A DNA stretch of 64,000 nt from NCBI GenBank assembly GCA_002420145.1, contig DIHL01000023.1, positions 248,001 to 312,000 of the forward strand, given 5' to 3'. Shown here piece after piece: positions 18,165 through 27,318 of the stretch. Both the position numbers and the translations under genes were made by a program. The number at the start of each line of letters is the position of its first letter. Positions within the stretch are counted from its first letter, which is position 1. Below the pieces are notes generated by a model. It saw only the letters and a program-made list of their open reading frames with translations. It searched no databases and was not told the origin of the DNA. The DNA is from Bacteroidetes bacterium UBA5697 (GTDB taxonomy: Bacteria; Bacteroidota; Bacteroidia; B-17B0; Aurantibacillaceae).

Positions 18165-19219
18165 TGTGATAACAATGTAAACGAGTAATTAATACCTAAG
18201 TACTGATTAATAATTAAAACATGTTTTATTTTAGAAGGTGCTTTATCTGAAATAGCTAATACTTTAGGAAGTGTTTGCTTTTCAATTAACTTAACGGCTG
18301 TCCACATAGCAAAAGCAGAAGCTGTATGATATTCTCCGCAAACATGCTTATAACAAGCCGCTACAGATTCTTTTTCAATACTTGGTAATAGTTCTTGTAA
18401 TTTTTGATCAAAATTTACATCATCACTAAAGCCCATCAATGTCACATCTATATCTGACAAGATTAAGCCGTGTAACTTTAAAAAGCTGCGTAATTTATTT
18501 AAAATATCAGCCGATGTTTTGGGCTTGTATAGTGTTTGAATACCATCCACACTAGCTAAACTTTTGTCTGTTTTGTTTTTATTCAATACAAAAAAAGCAG
18601 TTCCCTCGCTCATTTGAATACCAGGCGTTGTAGATTTCCAAATAGGCGTGTTAGACTGCAACTCTTGAAATTTATGCGCTCTTCTATTTAATATAACAAA
18701 ATTAGGGGTGTGTTCTTCAATACCACCCACTAAAATAGTTTCTTTACCTTCTTCAAATAACATTAAAGCATCTTGTATTGTGCTTTCAAAAGAAAAGCCT
18801 CTATGCACATACGTAAAATTATAATCATGGCATTTCATGATTAAGGCAATTTGAGAACCAACGGTGTTGTGCGTTGACTGAATAAAAGAAGTTGGAGTTA
18901 AAAATTGCTCATCGTTATTTAAAATTGCTAATAAAAAACGTTCACTGTCTTCAAAGCAACCTAAGCCAGTACCAGTAATAATGGCATCTACTTTTTCTAT
19001 TCCAGCTTGTTGTATAGCAATATTTCCAGCAGCTACACCCATTTTAATAGCCCGTCCCATTCGACGTAATAAATTAGGAGCAATAAATTCTTTATAAGAT
19101 GGTTCTATAGCATCAAAATAATCTCCTTTAGCAGGATTAATGGTATCAAAAAACCACTCACTATCAATTGAGTTTTGTGGCGAGATACAACCAATTCCGT
19201 TTATGTATGCCTTAGTCAA
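18158..19219 (-). CDS. Ketosynthase-like protein lacking active Cys
   Basis: 353 residues with ketoacyl-synthase fold features (YINGIGCISPQNS at the start, QSTHNTVGSQIAL), but the place of the nucleophilic Cys reads HRGFSFES and the pair of catalytic His is missing. It is probably a chain-length-factor-like partner of the active ketosynthase next to it. It starts with TTG at 19219, 4 bp after that gene, and the start fits the family N-terminus. Part of an operon of at least seven genes. Confidence 0.8.
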   Translation of the reverse strand: MTKAYINGIGCISPQNSIDSEWFFDTINPAKGDYFDAIEPSYKEFIAPNLLRRMGRAIKMGVAAGNIAIQQAGIEKVDAIITGTGLGCFEDSERFLLAILNNDEQFLTPTSFIQSTHNTVGSQIALIMKCHDYNFTYVHRGFSFESTIQDALMLFEEGKETILVGGIEEHTPNFVILNRRAHKFQELQSNTPIWKSTTPGIQMSEGTAFFVLNKNKTDKSLASVDGIQTLYKPKTSADILNKLRSFLKLHGLILSDIDVTLMGFSDDVNFDQKLQELLPSIEKESVAACYKHVCGEYHTASAFAMWTAVKLIEKQTLPKVLAISDKAPSKIKHVLIINQYLGINYSFTLLSQC

Positions 19220-19223
19220 AATA

Positions 19224-20417
19224 TTATGCTTTCTTAAAAATTAAAGATGAACAGTTTCCTCCAAAACCAAAAGAGTTAGAAAGGATTGTGTTTAAAGGTG
19301 TATTAACTAATGTTGTTTCAGGAACTAATCCCGTTTCGGCAATAGCAGTTGTAAAATTTAAATTCGGGAATATCATACTGTTTTGTAATGATAAAACTGA
19401 TATAACAGCTTCGATACTTGCCGCTGCTGCTAATGTATGTCCTGTAAATGCTTTGGTTGAACTAAACTTTGGCACTTGATTTCCAAAAATCGCTTTAGTT
19501 GCAAAGCTTTCTGATAAATCATTGTTTGGTGTACCAGTACCGTGCATATTAATGTAATCAATTTGAGAAGGCGTTAAACCACTCATTGTTAATGCTTGTT
19601 GTATTGCCAATGTTGCACCGTAACCTTCGGGTGATGATGCTGTTTGATGGTAAGCATCATTTGCATTGGCATACCCAACAACTTCCGCTAATGCTTTTCC
19701 TTTTCTTAAATTCAAAGTATTTTCTCCTTCAATTACTACAAATGCGGCACCTTCGCCTAAATTTAATCCTTTACGATTTTCATCAAATGGTTTACACCAT
19801 TCTCTATCTAAAATCATTAAGGTATTAAAACCGTTGAATGTAAATTTTGATAAAGCATCTACGCCACCAACAACCACTCTATCTAATTGCCCGTGCTTAA
19901 TCATTCGGCAACCTAACATAATAGCGTTAGCTGCAGAAGAACAAGCGGTTGAAATTGTTGTTACATAATCTACATTACCTAAATAATCGGCAATACGCTC
20001 CGTACTATCTCCGCAATCGTGAGTATCTAATACATTAAGATGATCATCTTTTTCGAACATCTCTTTGTAATATAATTCGGTTTTTCCCATTCCAGCAACG
20101 GTGGTTGATGAAATAACACCTGTACGTAAACCATCGTTAGTATCAATGCCAGAATTGATAACAGCTTCTTTAGCTGCTAACATAGCAATGTATGAATTAC
20201 GATTTAGTGCTGGATTATTGTCTTTTACCAAATCAGCTAATGCTTCATTAGATAATTTAATTTCTCCAGCTAAGAACTCATCTTTGTAACGAGTGGTTAA
20301 ATGGTTGATTTTTCCAATACCTGTTTTAGATTGAGATAAAGACAAAAAAGATTCAGGCACATTGTTTCCAATAGCCGAAATCATTCCTAATCCAGTAATA
20401 TAAACTCGCCGAGACAA
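19224..20417 (-). CDS. Beta-ketoacyl-ACP synthase (KAS I/II type)
   Basis: 397 residues of a complete condensing enzyme. The nucleophile Cys is in STACSSAANA, the two His are in HGTGTPNND and TGHTLAAAA, and the Lys is in SSTKAFTG. It extends acyl-ACP by decarboxylating malonyl-ACP. In this operon it likely builds a polyene chain with the Cys-less partner at 18158-19219. Start is TTG at 20417, 3 bp after the ACP stop. It is separate from the general FabF of fatty acid synthesis only by context. Confidence 0.88.
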   Translation of the reverse strand: MSRRVYITGLGMISAIGNNVPESFLSLSQSKTGIGKINHLTTRYKDEFLAGEIKLSNEALADLVKDNNPALNRNSYIAMLAAKEAVINSGIDTNDGLRTGVISSTTVAGMGKTELYYKEMFEKDDHLNVLDTHDCGDSTERIADYLGNVDYVTTISTACSSAANAIMLGCRMIKHGQLDRVVVGGVDALSKFTFNGFNTLMILDREWCKPFDENRKGLNLGEGAAFVVIEGENTLNLRKGKALAEVVGYANANDAYHQTASSPEGYGATLAIQQALTMSGLTPSQIDYINMHGTGTPNNDLSESFATKAIFGNQVPKFSSTKAFTGHTLAAAASIEAVISVLSLQNSMIFPNLNFTTAIAETGLVPETTLVNTPLNTILSNSFGFGGNCSSLIFKKA

Positions 20418-20420
20418 TTC

Positions 20421-20678
20421 TTAAGATTTACCTTGAGATTTAATGTATTCAGCCATCGTTCTTAAAGATTGGAAAATTGTTTTTCCGTCTTTAGGATCTT
20501 GAATTTTGATACCATAGTGTTTTTCTAATAATACAATTAACTCTAAAGCATCAATTGAATCCAAACCTAAACCTTCGCCAAATAATGGAGAATCAGGATT
20601 GATTTCTTCTGGTTTTACTTCAGCTAAATTAAGCTGCTCAATAATTTGTCCTTTTAATTTTTCGATTAATGCGTCCAT
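20421..20678 (-). CDS. Acyl carrier protein
   Basis: 85 residues, acidic. GLGLDSIDALELIVLLEKHYG contains the Ser that takes the phosphopantetheine arm. It carries the growing chain for the ketosynthases on both sides. The start overlaps the end of the upstream gene by 13 bp. A dedicated ACP in the middle of ketosynthase genes points to specialised rather than general fatty acid synthesis. Confidence 0.92.
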   Translation of the reverse strand: MDALIEKLKGQIIEQLNLAEVKPEEINPDSPLFGEGLGLDSIDALELIVLLEKHYGIKIQDPKDGKTIFQSLRTMAEYIKSQGKS

Positions 20679-21313
20679 ATGGTTTGATTGTATATTGTTA
20701 TAACACTTGTTTTATTAAGAGGTTTAAAAATAGCATTTTTATTTGTATATTTTTGTTTTTCAGCCAAAAAAATGAAGGCTTCAAAGTTGGTGCCGTCTAC
20801 TTCTACCCAGCCCATAACAGAAGCCTCTGTGCCACTTTGTATCAGGGTTTCAGTATAATTCACTAATAAACCAGCATCAAATTGCTCGGATACAAAAAAG
20901 GCATTTTCGCCAGTTATTTTATGTTTAATGGCTAATTCGCCAATAGTAATATTAGGAAGCGTGTAAACAAACACGGCTGGAGATGGAAAATAATTGGATT
21001 TATCGTCGATAGAATGTTGATGAACTCTATCCGTTTCTAGACTAGAAGCAGCATTAGATAATACAATTGCTGTTTTTGTTATATCGTTTTCTGTTAAAAA
21101 GCTGGTCCCATTCAAAGTAAATTCAGTACACAAAAAACCAAGTTTACATTGCGCGTCCATTTTGTGAAACTTAGGATAACTAACACCTAAAGCTTTATAT
21201 GCTTCAGATAAAAACTCAGGCAAGCTTAATGATGGATAAGATTGAAATATAATTTCACCATTCACCGATACTTGGTTATGTTTGATGTGTGCGTATGATG
21301 TTATTGTATCCAT
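20666..21313 (-). CDS. Half-size ketosynthase-like protein
   Basis: 215 residues that match only the N-terminal half of a ketosynthase fold (PF13723-like). KFHKMDAQCKLGFLCTEF and SPAVFVYTLPNITIGELAIK are typical of proteins in Bacteroidota flexirubin-type clusters. No active-site triad can be present. It could help a partner dimerise or have a scaffold role. An inverted-repeat element fills the 153 bp between it and the previous gene. ATG start. Confidence 0.7.
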   Translation of the reverse strand: MDTITSYAHIKHNQVSVNGEIIFQSYPSLSLPEFLSEAYKALGVSYPKFHKMDAQCKLGFLCTEFTLNGTSFLTENDITKTAIVLSNAASSLETDRVHQHSIDDKSNYFPSPAVFVYTLPNITIGELAIKHKITGENAFFVSEQFDAGLLVNYTETLIQSGTEASVMGWVEVDGTNFEAFIFLAEKQKYTNKNAIFKPLNKTSVITIYNQTIWTH

Positions 21314-21322
21314 ATTTATTTT

Positions 21323-21460
21323 TTAACCACATAGGCACATAGATTTTTAGGAGTAATAGAGTATGACAAAGACAACATAGACAGAAAGCGATGCTTTCTG
21401 CTACTGTGTATCTTATTACTCCATTTATCCAAAATCTATTCTATGTTTCTATGTGGTTAA
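21323..21460. repeat. Nested inverted-repeat element
   Basis: 138 bp. The ends are TTAACCACATAG and CTATGTGGTTAA; the arms continue to pair as far as AGATTTT, with small bulges. Inside lie a second pair (GGAGTAATA/TATTACTCC) and a central hairpin CAGAAAGC/GCTTTCTG at 21382-21400. There is no ORF. It looks like a MITE-type or REP-like element in an operon. Confidence 0.8.
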
Positions 21461-21466
21461 AGTATT

Positions 21467-22597
21467 TTATATTTTTTTAAATAAAGCCGCTGCATTGCAT
21501 CCACCAAAACCAGATGCTGTTTTTACAAATGAAGAAAAGATTTTATCTTGATGTGATTCTACCATCGTGATATTTCCAGTCACGCCTTTTGTTTCAAATC
21601 CTTCGGATTTTATTAAGCGTTGATGCTTCATGGATTCTAATGATAATACTGTTTCTAAAACGCCTGCGGCACCTAATGTATGTCCGTAATAACCTTTTAA
21701 GCTATTAACAGGAATCGTATTTAAACCAGCTCTATCAAAAGCAATGGATTCCATTTCATCATTAAATGGAGTGGCTGTTCCGTGAGCAGAAATAAAACCT
21801 ATATCGTTTGTGTTCTTATCTAGTATTTGTGTTAAGCACTGAAATAAGCCATCACCAGTACGTGAAGGACCAGAAATATGATTGGCATCATTAGCAGAAG
21901 ACCCACTAACTATTTGTGTATTATATGGTGTTGCCAATTCTTTTTGATTAGTAATTAAAATAGTTGATACCGCTTCGCCTAAATTAATACCTACTCTGTT
22001 TGCATCAAATGGTTTACTTGGTTCGTTACTTAATGCATTAAACGATTTAAAACCACTGATGGTAAACTCCGATAAAATATCGCCACCACATACTAATACA
22101 TTATCGTAATTACCTTGTTCAATAAATCGTTTAGCGATGATGATAGCTAGAATGCCAGAAATACAAGCGTTTGATAATACTACTGGCGTATGCGCTAATT
22201 GAAAATAAGATTGTAAATGTTTGGCGAAAGCAGATAAATAAACTCTTTTATTATCAATATTTTTGTATGCGTTCTCAAGAATATCAATATTTCCTTTTGT
22301 GGTAGAATAAATTAATAGCGTACGATTATCTTTTGGATGAATGCCGCTTTGATTTAAAACATCTTGAATAGATAAAATACTTAACTGTTCTAATTTTGTA
22401 TGAGTATCAGCATTTGTAATTTGAGAAAGATGCGTTTTAATTTTGTCATCACTAATTTTCGCTACACAAAATTCATCTTGCGAAAACGGTAGCTTCAATT
22501 TTTTTACACCAATGATAGAATTAGAAACGGCTTGATAATTTTCTTGTGAAGAAAATCCCAATGGACTAATAATATTATTGTAAGATGTGAAAATCAT
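21467..22597 (-). CDS. Beta-ketoacyl-ACP synthase
   Basis: 376 residues. The active Cys is in SNACISGILA, the His residues in SAHGTATPFND and YGHTLGAAG, and the Lys in NSLKGYYG. It is a second active condensing enzyme in this operon, clearly divergent from the one at 19224-20417, so it may start the chain or act at a different length. It overlaps the CWC gene stop by 4 bp (ATGA), a sign of translational coupling. Confidence 0.88.
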   Translation of the reverse strand: MIFTSYNNIISPLGFSSQENYQAVSNSIIGVKKLKLPFSQDEFCVAKISDDKIKTHLSQITNADTHTKLEQLSILSIQDVLNQSGIHPKDNRTLLIYSTTKGNIDILENAYKNIDNKRVYLSAFAKHLQSYFQLAHTPVVLSNACISGILAIIIAKRFIEQGNYDNVLVCGGDILSEFTISGFKSFNALSNEPSKPFDANRVGINLGEAVSTILITNQKELATPYNTQIVSGSSANDANHISGPSRTGDGLFQCLTQILDKNTNDIGFISAHGTATPFNDEMESIAFDRAGLNTIPVNSLKGYYGHTLGAAGVLETVLSLESMKHQRLIKSEGFETKGVTGNITMVESHQDKIFSSFVKTASGFGGCNAAALFKKI

Positions 22598-22797
22598 TTC
22601 TGTGCTAAAAATTCATCTTTTAAATGTAATAAACAAGTATTACAAACACAATTAGAATAACGTTTTGCTATGTATGATATTTCTTCTGAGCTTAACTCAA
22701 TTTTAGAGCAATCACATGCAGCAATATTTGTGGGGCTACAAATAAATGGCTGTTGGCAGCGTTCACAAACGGTATTAGGTTTTATTTCTGATTGCAT
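22594..22797 (-). CDS. Cysteine-rich CWC family protein
   Basis: 67 residues from ATG at 22797 (the frame is open to a TTG at 22809). Cys residues are spaced CERCQQPFIC, CDC and CVCNTC, which fits the small Cys_rich_CWC family and suggests a metal-binding knuckle. The function is not known. It is the first gene of the ketosynthase operon and starts about 8 bp after the T-run of the rpmF terminator. Confidence 0.75.
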   Translation of the reverse strand: MQSEIKPNTVCERCQQPFICSPTNIAACDCSKIELSSEEISYIAKRYSNCVCNTCLLHLKDEFLAQK

Positions 22798-22804
22798 GAG
22801 TTTA

Positions 22805-22840
22805 AACAAAAAAACCTCCTCGATTTCACGAGGAGGTTTT
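22805..22840 (-). terminator. Terminator between rpmF and the ketosynthase operon
   Basis: Perfect 12-bp stem AAAACCTCCTCG/CGAGGAGGTTTT (22811-22822, 22829-22840) with a 6-nt loop. On the minus strand a run of T follows and ends only about 8 bp before the next ATG. Confidence 0.88.
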
Positions 22841-22864
22841 TGAATATATATTATTCAAAAAAGA

Positions 22865-23056
22865 TTAAGCTTTAGCTGCTTTTTCCATTACTACTTTTCC
22901 TTTGTAGTAAAGTTTTCCTTCGAACCAGTGAGCACGGTGAAATAAATGAGCTTCACCTGTTGTTGTATCTTTAGCAATCGTCATTGTTGGAGCTTTGTAA
23001 GTTGAACGACGAGAATCTCTACGTGATCTGGATAGTTTTCGTTTTGGATTAGGCAT
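22865..23056 (-). CDS. rpmF: 50S ribosomal protein L32
   Basis: 63 residues, basic. The conserved start [18 protein letters not shown] is typical of L32 in Bacteroidota. This form lacks the zinc-binding Cys pairs found in some L32. It sits 11 bp after the DUF177 gene, the usual neighbour in bacteria, and is followed by a strong terminator. Confidence 0.97.
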   Translation of the reverse strand: MPNPKRKLSRSRRDSRRSTYKAPTMTIAKDTTTGEAHLFHRAHWFEGKLYYKGKVVMEKAAKA

Positions 23057-23067
23057 GGTATTTAATT

Positions 23068-23598
23068 TTAATTATTGTTAAACTTTATATTTTTTAATTT
23101 ATCCCATTCAGGATTTTCACTCGGTTCTTCTTCTATTTTTAGTTCGTTGTATTTAGCTAGTGTTTCTTCATCACATTCAACATCTATGTCTAAATCTTCA
23201 TCTTCGCAAGGCACTTTACGACTTGGAATAGAAAGCTCTATATATTCAAATAGATATTGCGCGAAGTTTGCTTCATCAACCCCTTCTTTAAGTACTAATA
23301 TTTCATCATTACTTTCTTCAGGGTTACCATGTTTAATGACTAATTTCTCTTGTCCACTAATGGGGCAGTTATAATCAATTAAACAACGGTCGCAGCTTAA
23401 TTTTACAGTGCCATCAAAAGTAAACATAATATGCATTAGCGTATTTTGTTTTACTAGTTTAGCTTTAACCTGTATATCAGCTTCGGTTATTTCACTTTCA
23501 CTAAATTGCTCAAAGAACTTGTTTTTAATCTCAAATTCAAATTGGTGTTCACCCATTGATAAACCGCCAAACTGTATTTTGTACTGACTTTTACCCAT
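23068..23598 (-). CDS. DUF177/YceD family protein
   Basis: 176 residues. The family mark is the CxxC in [10 protein letters not shown] and the acidic C-terminal half. YceD proteins lie before rpmF in most bacteria and are linked to 23S rRNA maturation or accumulation, as known from E. coli and plants. It begins with ATG and has a well-spaced promoter just upstream, so it is first in the operon. Confidence 0.88.
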   Translation of the reverse strand: MGKSQYKIQFGGLSMGEHQFEFEIKNKFFEQFSESEITEADIQVKAKLVKQNTLMHIMFTFDGTVKLSCDRCLIDYNCPISGQEKLVIKHGNPEESNDEILVLKEGVDEANFAQYLFEYIELSIPSRKVPCEDEDLDIDVECDEETLAKYNELKIEEEPSENPEWDKLKNIKFNNN

Positions 23599-23620
23599 AG
23601 CTTATTTCCAAAATGGACGG

Positions 23621-23650
23621 CAAATATACACTTTTTTTCAATCTTATCAA
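23621..23650 (-). promoter_or_regulatory. Promoter of the DUF177-rpmF operon
   Basis: On the minus strand a TTG (23650-23648), 19 bp, then TATATTTG (23628-23621), a perfect -7 element. The predicted start is about 18 nt before the ATG at 23598. Confidence 0.6.
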
Positions 23651-23714
23651 CAAATTAGCAAAAAACAATAGCATTTTAGTAAAATATCTAAATGACTATT
23701 ATTTAAGGCTTTAG

Positions 23715-24323
23715 CTACTCATTGCTTTTTATTAAGCATTTTGGCAAAAACCACTTCCTTTTATAGTTTTCAATCAAAATTGGCTCATTTTGACAAGAAA
23801 TGTATAAATTTTGGTTATTTTTCTTCAATTTCCATGCGTTTCCTGCTTTAATTTGTTCAATAATGATACTTTTTAAATCGTCTTTTGAAGCATTTTTATT
23901 GTTTTTACCTATTTCAAACCCTAATTCATTATTTCTTAAATCCATCACACAAGCTAAACTATCAGCTCTTTCGCCAAATTCTTGTTGGTTTTTGTAAAAG
24001 AAATATTCATTTCCTCTTTCATGAGCTTTTCCTAATTTTCTGAGTTTATTTATTTTTACATAACGAGATAAATAAGCCATCGTATAAGCATGTCTAAAGG
24101 CATCTAAGGTTCCGCCGCTTTCAACTGTATCCAATAGTTTAGATGACTTAACGGAATGATAAATTGCCATTGCTTCTTTTAAATGGTTTTGAATTTTTTT
24201 TGCTGCAAATGGATGAAAAAACGCCCAACGATATTCATATTTACTAATCTCATGCTGAGAAAAGCCTTGAAAAACAATAGATAACAAGAAATAAGAGACT
24301 ATAATATTTTTTGATTTTAACAT
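23715..24323 (-). CDS. Secreted protein, resembling DUF6973
   Basis: 202 residues with a signal peptide (NIIVSYFLLSIVFQGFS). The core holds DAFRHAYTMAYLSR, GKAHE and MDLRNNELGFEIG, a His/Glu/Asn pattern seen in small secreted proteins of the DUF6973 type. The pattern could be an active site or metal site, but no activity is established to my knowledge. It stands alone between two promoters and starts with ATG. Confidence 0.7.
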   Translation of the reverse strand: MLKSKNIIVSYFLLSIVFQGFSQHEISKYEYRWAFFHPFAAKKIQNHLKEAMAIYHSVKSSKLLDTVESGGTLDAFRHAYTMAYLSRYVKINKLRKLGKAHERGNEYFFYKNQQEFGERADSLACVMDLRNNELGFEIGKNNKNASKDDLKSIIIEQIKAGNAWKLKKNNQNLYISCQNEPILIENYKRKWFLPKCLIKSNE

Positions 24324-24376
24324 TGTTTTGTTAGCAATAGTAATTATTAAAAAGCTAAGTTAGTCAATCCATTTCA

Positions 24377-24384
24377 TATCTTTG
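24377..24384 (+). promoter_or_regulatory. -7 promoter element before a small gene
   Basis: TATCTTTG matches TAnnTTTG perfectly and ends 6 bp before the ATG at 24391, so the transcript is probably leaderless. A -33 TTTG is not clear. Confidence 0.4.
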
Positions 24385-24390
24385 GTTTTG

Positions 24391-24663
24391 ATGGACTTTA
24401 AGAATGATATAGCAAAACGCTTTTTTACCAAGCAAGATATTGGTGGAGCTGAAAGCATTAACGATTTACGTGACAAGGAATTTAGCGGAAAATCGTTGAG
24501 CGCTGAAGAAAAATTTGCTTTAGCTAATTTTGATAAATACAGATTAAAAATCTTAAATTCACAAGAAAACGAAGAGCAATTTCACTTACATTATCGTCAA
24601 ATTCAAGTTATTTCTAATTTGGGCGATTGGCGAGAGTTCCTAAAAGACGAATACAGTAAATAA
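24391..24663 (+). CDS. Small protein of unknown function
   Basis: 90 residues from ATG at 24391; the frame is open up to a TTG at 24382, but a -7 promoter element overlaps that codon. It is charged and mostly helical (MDFKNDIAKRFFTKQDIGG, LSAEEKFALANFDKYRLKI). No signal peptide or transmembrane segment. I do not recognise a family. It is monocistronic, with a terminator 21 bp after the stop. Confidence 0.7.
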   Translation: MDFKNDIAKRFFTKQDIGGAESINDLRDKEFSGKSLSAEEKFALANFDKYRLKILNSQENEEQFHLHYRQIQVISNLGDWREFLKDEYSK

Positions 24664-24684
24664 TATTTCATCTACAATTTAATG

Positions 24685-24718
24685 AAAAGTGCTTCCTAAA
24701 ACGAAGCACTTTTTTATT
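24685..24718 (+). terminator. Intrinsic terminator
   Basis: 10-bp stem AAAAGTGCTT/AAGCACTTTT (24685-24694, 24704-24713) followed by T-rich sequence. Confidence 0.88.
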
Positions 24719-24737
24719 TTTATATTAATAATAACTT

Positions 24738-24745
24738 TACCTTTG
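24738..24745 (+). promoter_or_regulatory. -7 promoter element of fbp
   Basis: TACCTTTG is a perfect TAnnTTTG match. The predicted start leaves a 5' leader of about 60 nt before the ATG at 24811. The -33 region is only T-rich. Confidence 0.5.
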
Positions 24746-24810
24746 TAATACTTACAAAAGCTTGTAAAAATTATTAAATCGATATTATCTAATATTTAAA
24801 AATATAAAAC

Positions 24811-25824
24811 ATGTACGCAAAAACTTTAGGCCAGTTTATTATTGAAAAGCAAAATGATTTCCCATTTGCAAAAGGAGAGCTATCTCGTTTATTACGTGAT
24901 ATTGGTATCGCTGCAAAAATTGTGAATCGTGAAGTAACTAAAGCTGGTTTAGTAGAGATTCTTGGTGAAACAGGGGATACAAACGTACAAGGAGAAAGAG
25001 TTAAAAAGTTAGATGTTTTTGCAAATGATCAGTTTATTGCTGCATTAAAAGCGGGTGGAGAATGTTGTGCTATTGCTAGCGAAGAAAACGAAGACATTAT
25101 CCCTATTGATTCTGAAATTTCGAAAAATGCACGTTATGTAGTGGCTATGGATCCGTTAGATGGCTCTTCTAATATTGATGTAAATGTTTCTATTGGAACC
25201 ATATTTTCTATATATCGTCGTGTTAGTTTAAATGGACCTGGCACACACGAAGATTTTATGCAACGTGGTACGGAGCAAGTAGCTGCTGGATACATTATTT
25301 ACGGTTCTTCGGCGATGTTAGTTTATACAACTGGTAAAGGTGTGAATGGATTTACATTAGATCCAAGTATTGGAGAGTTTTGTTTGTCTCACCCAAATAT
25401 GCAAATGCCTAAAGAAGGTAAAACATATTCTATCAATGAAGGAAATTATTTACACTTTCCAGAAGGCGTAAAAAAATACATTAAGTATTGTCAAGAAGAA
25501 GACAAAGCAACTAATCGTCCTTACTCAAGTCGTTATATTGGTTCTGGCGTAGCAGATATTCACCGTAACTTAATTACAGGTGGTATTTATATTTATCCTA
25601 CTACGACTAAGTCTCCAAATGGTAAATTGCGTTTATTGTATGAATGCAATCCATTAGCATTTATAATTGAACAAGCTGGTGGTGTTGCAACAGATGGTTA
25701 TAAGCGTATCATGGAATTAGATATTACCGAACTACACCAACGCACTCCTTTATTTTTAGGCTCCACAGATATGATGAAAAAATCAATGGAGTTTATGGAA
25801 AAATATAAAGTTGCATCTGTTTAA
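24811..25824 (+). CDS. fbp: Fructose-1,6-bisphosphatase class I
   Basis: 337 residues. Hydrolyses fructose-1,6-bisphosphate to fructose-6-phosphate in gluconeogenesis. The metal-binding motif [20 protein letters not shown] and the substrate-site [21 protein letters not shown] are intact, and the length is normal for class I enzymes. It starts with ATG. It is probably transcribed alone from the upstream promoter. Confidence 0.97.
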   Translation: MYAKTLGQFIIEKQNDFPFAKGELSRLLRDIGIAAKIVNREVTKAGLVEILGETGDTNVQGERVKKLDVFANDQFIAALKAGGECCAIASEENEDIIPIDSEISKNARYVVAMDPLDGSSNIDVNVSIGTIFSIYRRVSLNGPGTHEDFMQRGTEQVAAGYIIYGSSAMLVYTTGKGVNGFTLDPSIGEFCLSHPNMQMPKEGKTYSINEGNYLHFPEGVKKYIKYCQEEDKATNRPYSSRYIGSGVADIHRNLITGGIYIYPTTTKSPNGKLRLLYECNPLAFIIEQAGGVATDGYKRIMELDITELHQRTPLFLGSTDMMKKSMEFMEKYKVASV

Positions 25825-25886
25825 TTGAGCTATAAGTTAAACATCTTGTTTACTTTTTGGTTATTATTTAGTACATTAGATTTTTA

Positions 25887-27305
25887 ATGAAAGATACAAC
25901 CATAGCGATACCTGAAAGTATCGTAAAGCGAGAATTTTATATATCTACTGAGAAGGCACACATACTTGTTAGTTGGATTGGAATTGCTTTAAATTTGGTT
26001 TGGTTTTTAGGAGATTATTTAAGTATTCCAGAATACTGGATTTCATTTTTAATATTCAGAATTGTTGTTTCGGGGATTAGTGCTATCGCCTTATTATCCA
26101 AAAATATATTAAATATTAGCTTATACACTTGTATGTTTATATTAGTTTTGGGTATTTCTATCCAAAACGCATATATGTGGAGTGTAATGGATATTCCACA
26201 TTTACAGAAACATGCTTTTGCTTATATGGTATTGTTTATAGGCGTTGGTATGATGGTGTTGTGGGAAATGAAATTATCCATCATCTTATTAATTATTACA
26301 ATTACAAGTAATGTCTTTTTTTATATTTTAAATAGTCCGTTAACCGTTGATGAATTTATTACTAACGGGGGCTTATTAGTGTTAACTGTTTTGATATTTT
26401 GTGTATTTCTTATCAGAAATCGATATCGCTTAACTTATAAAGAAATTAAAAGTAGACTAGAGCTTGAAAAATCGAAGACATTGATTGAGCTGCAGAAAGA
26501 AGAAGTGGACGAAAAAAATGAAGAAATTATTAGCAGTTTAAGATATGCTAAACGCTTGCAAGAAGCTTTACTGCCTCCTAAAAACTTATTAGACGCTTTC
26601 TTAAAAGAAAATTATTTTATTTTATATAACCCTCGAGATATTGTTTGTGGAGATTTTTATTGGGCACGAAAAATAAAAACAACACCTACGAACGGCACAC
26701 CAAAAGATTATTTATTAATAGCAGTTGCTGATTGTACAGGACATGGTGTTCCTGGAGCATTTATGAGTTTACTAGGCTCTAATTTTTTACATCAAAGTGC
26801 TGTAGAAAAAAATGTGAACACGCCTGCGGAGGCTTTAGATTTTTTAAATCAAAAAATCATAACCACCCTTAATCACGGTTATGGAGAAGTAGAAATTAGA
26901 GATGGAATGGATATCTCACTAATTGCAATTGATTTAGAAAGTAAACAGTTAGCTTATTCTGGTGCCAACAATCCTATTTATATTGTTAGAAAAAAAACAT
27001 TAGAATGCATAAAGGCCAATAAACAAGCGATAGGAAACATGAATGATGTGGTTTTACCTTATGACAACCGAACTACTCAATTAGAATCTGATGACTGCAT
27101 TTATTTATTTACCGATGGTTACGCTGATCAGTTTGGAGGACCTAAAGGAAAAAAATTAATGAGGAAACAGTTTGAGGAAACGCTTATTGCAGCTTCAGAT
27201 AAGCCAATGAAAGAACAAAAACACATACTTGAAACTACCTTTAATGATTGGAAAGGTAATTTAGAACAAGTAGATGACGTTTGCGTTGTAGGGATTAGGA
27301 TTTAA
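25887..27305 (+). CDS. SpoIIE-type phosphatase with membrane domain
   Basis: 472 residues. Six hydrophobic segments (about residues 25-175) are followed by a coiled coil (about 185-225, KSRLELEKSKTLIELQKEEV) and a PP2C-like SpoIIE domain with metal-binding Asp residues in IVCGDFYWARK, VADCTGHGVPGAFMSLLG and DDVCVVGI. It should dephosphorylate a Ser/Thr phosphoprotein, in many bacteria an anti-sigma antagonist, in response to a membrane signal. No partner kinase or antagonist is next to it. The next gene starts 13 bp later. Confidence 0.9.
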   Translation: MKDTTIAIPESIVKREFYISTEKAHILVSWIGIALNLVWFLGDYLSIPEYWISFLIFRIVVSGISAIALLSKNILNISLYTCMFILVLGISIQNAYMWSVMDIPHLQKHAFAYMVLFIGVGMMVLWEMKLSIILLIITITSNVFFYILNSPLTVDEFITNGGLLVLTVLIFCVFLIRNRYRLTYKEIKSRLELEKSKTLIELQKEEVDEKNEEIISSLRYAKRLQEALLPPKNLLDAFLKENYFILYNPRDIVCGDFYWARKIKTTPTNGTPKDYLLIAVADCTGHGVPGAFMSLLGSNFLHQSAVEKNVNTPAEALDFLNQKIITTLNHGYGEVEIRDGMDISLIAIDLESKQLAYSGANNPIYIVRKKTLECIKANKQAIGNMNDVVLPYDNRTTQLESDDCIYLFTDGYADQFGGPKGKKLMRKQFEETLIAASDKPMKEQKHILETTFNDWKGNLEQVDDVCVVGIRI

Positions 27306-27318
27306 TCCTTTTACGTTT

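Noticed and set aside
18158..19219. Calling the Cys-less ketosynthase a pseudogene
   Set aside because: The frame is complete and the loss of the Cys is typical of chain-length-factor-like partners in such operons.
19586..19968. Plus-strand ORFs opposite the ketosynthase gene
   Set aside because: Two overlapping frames with biased composition; shadows of the true gene.
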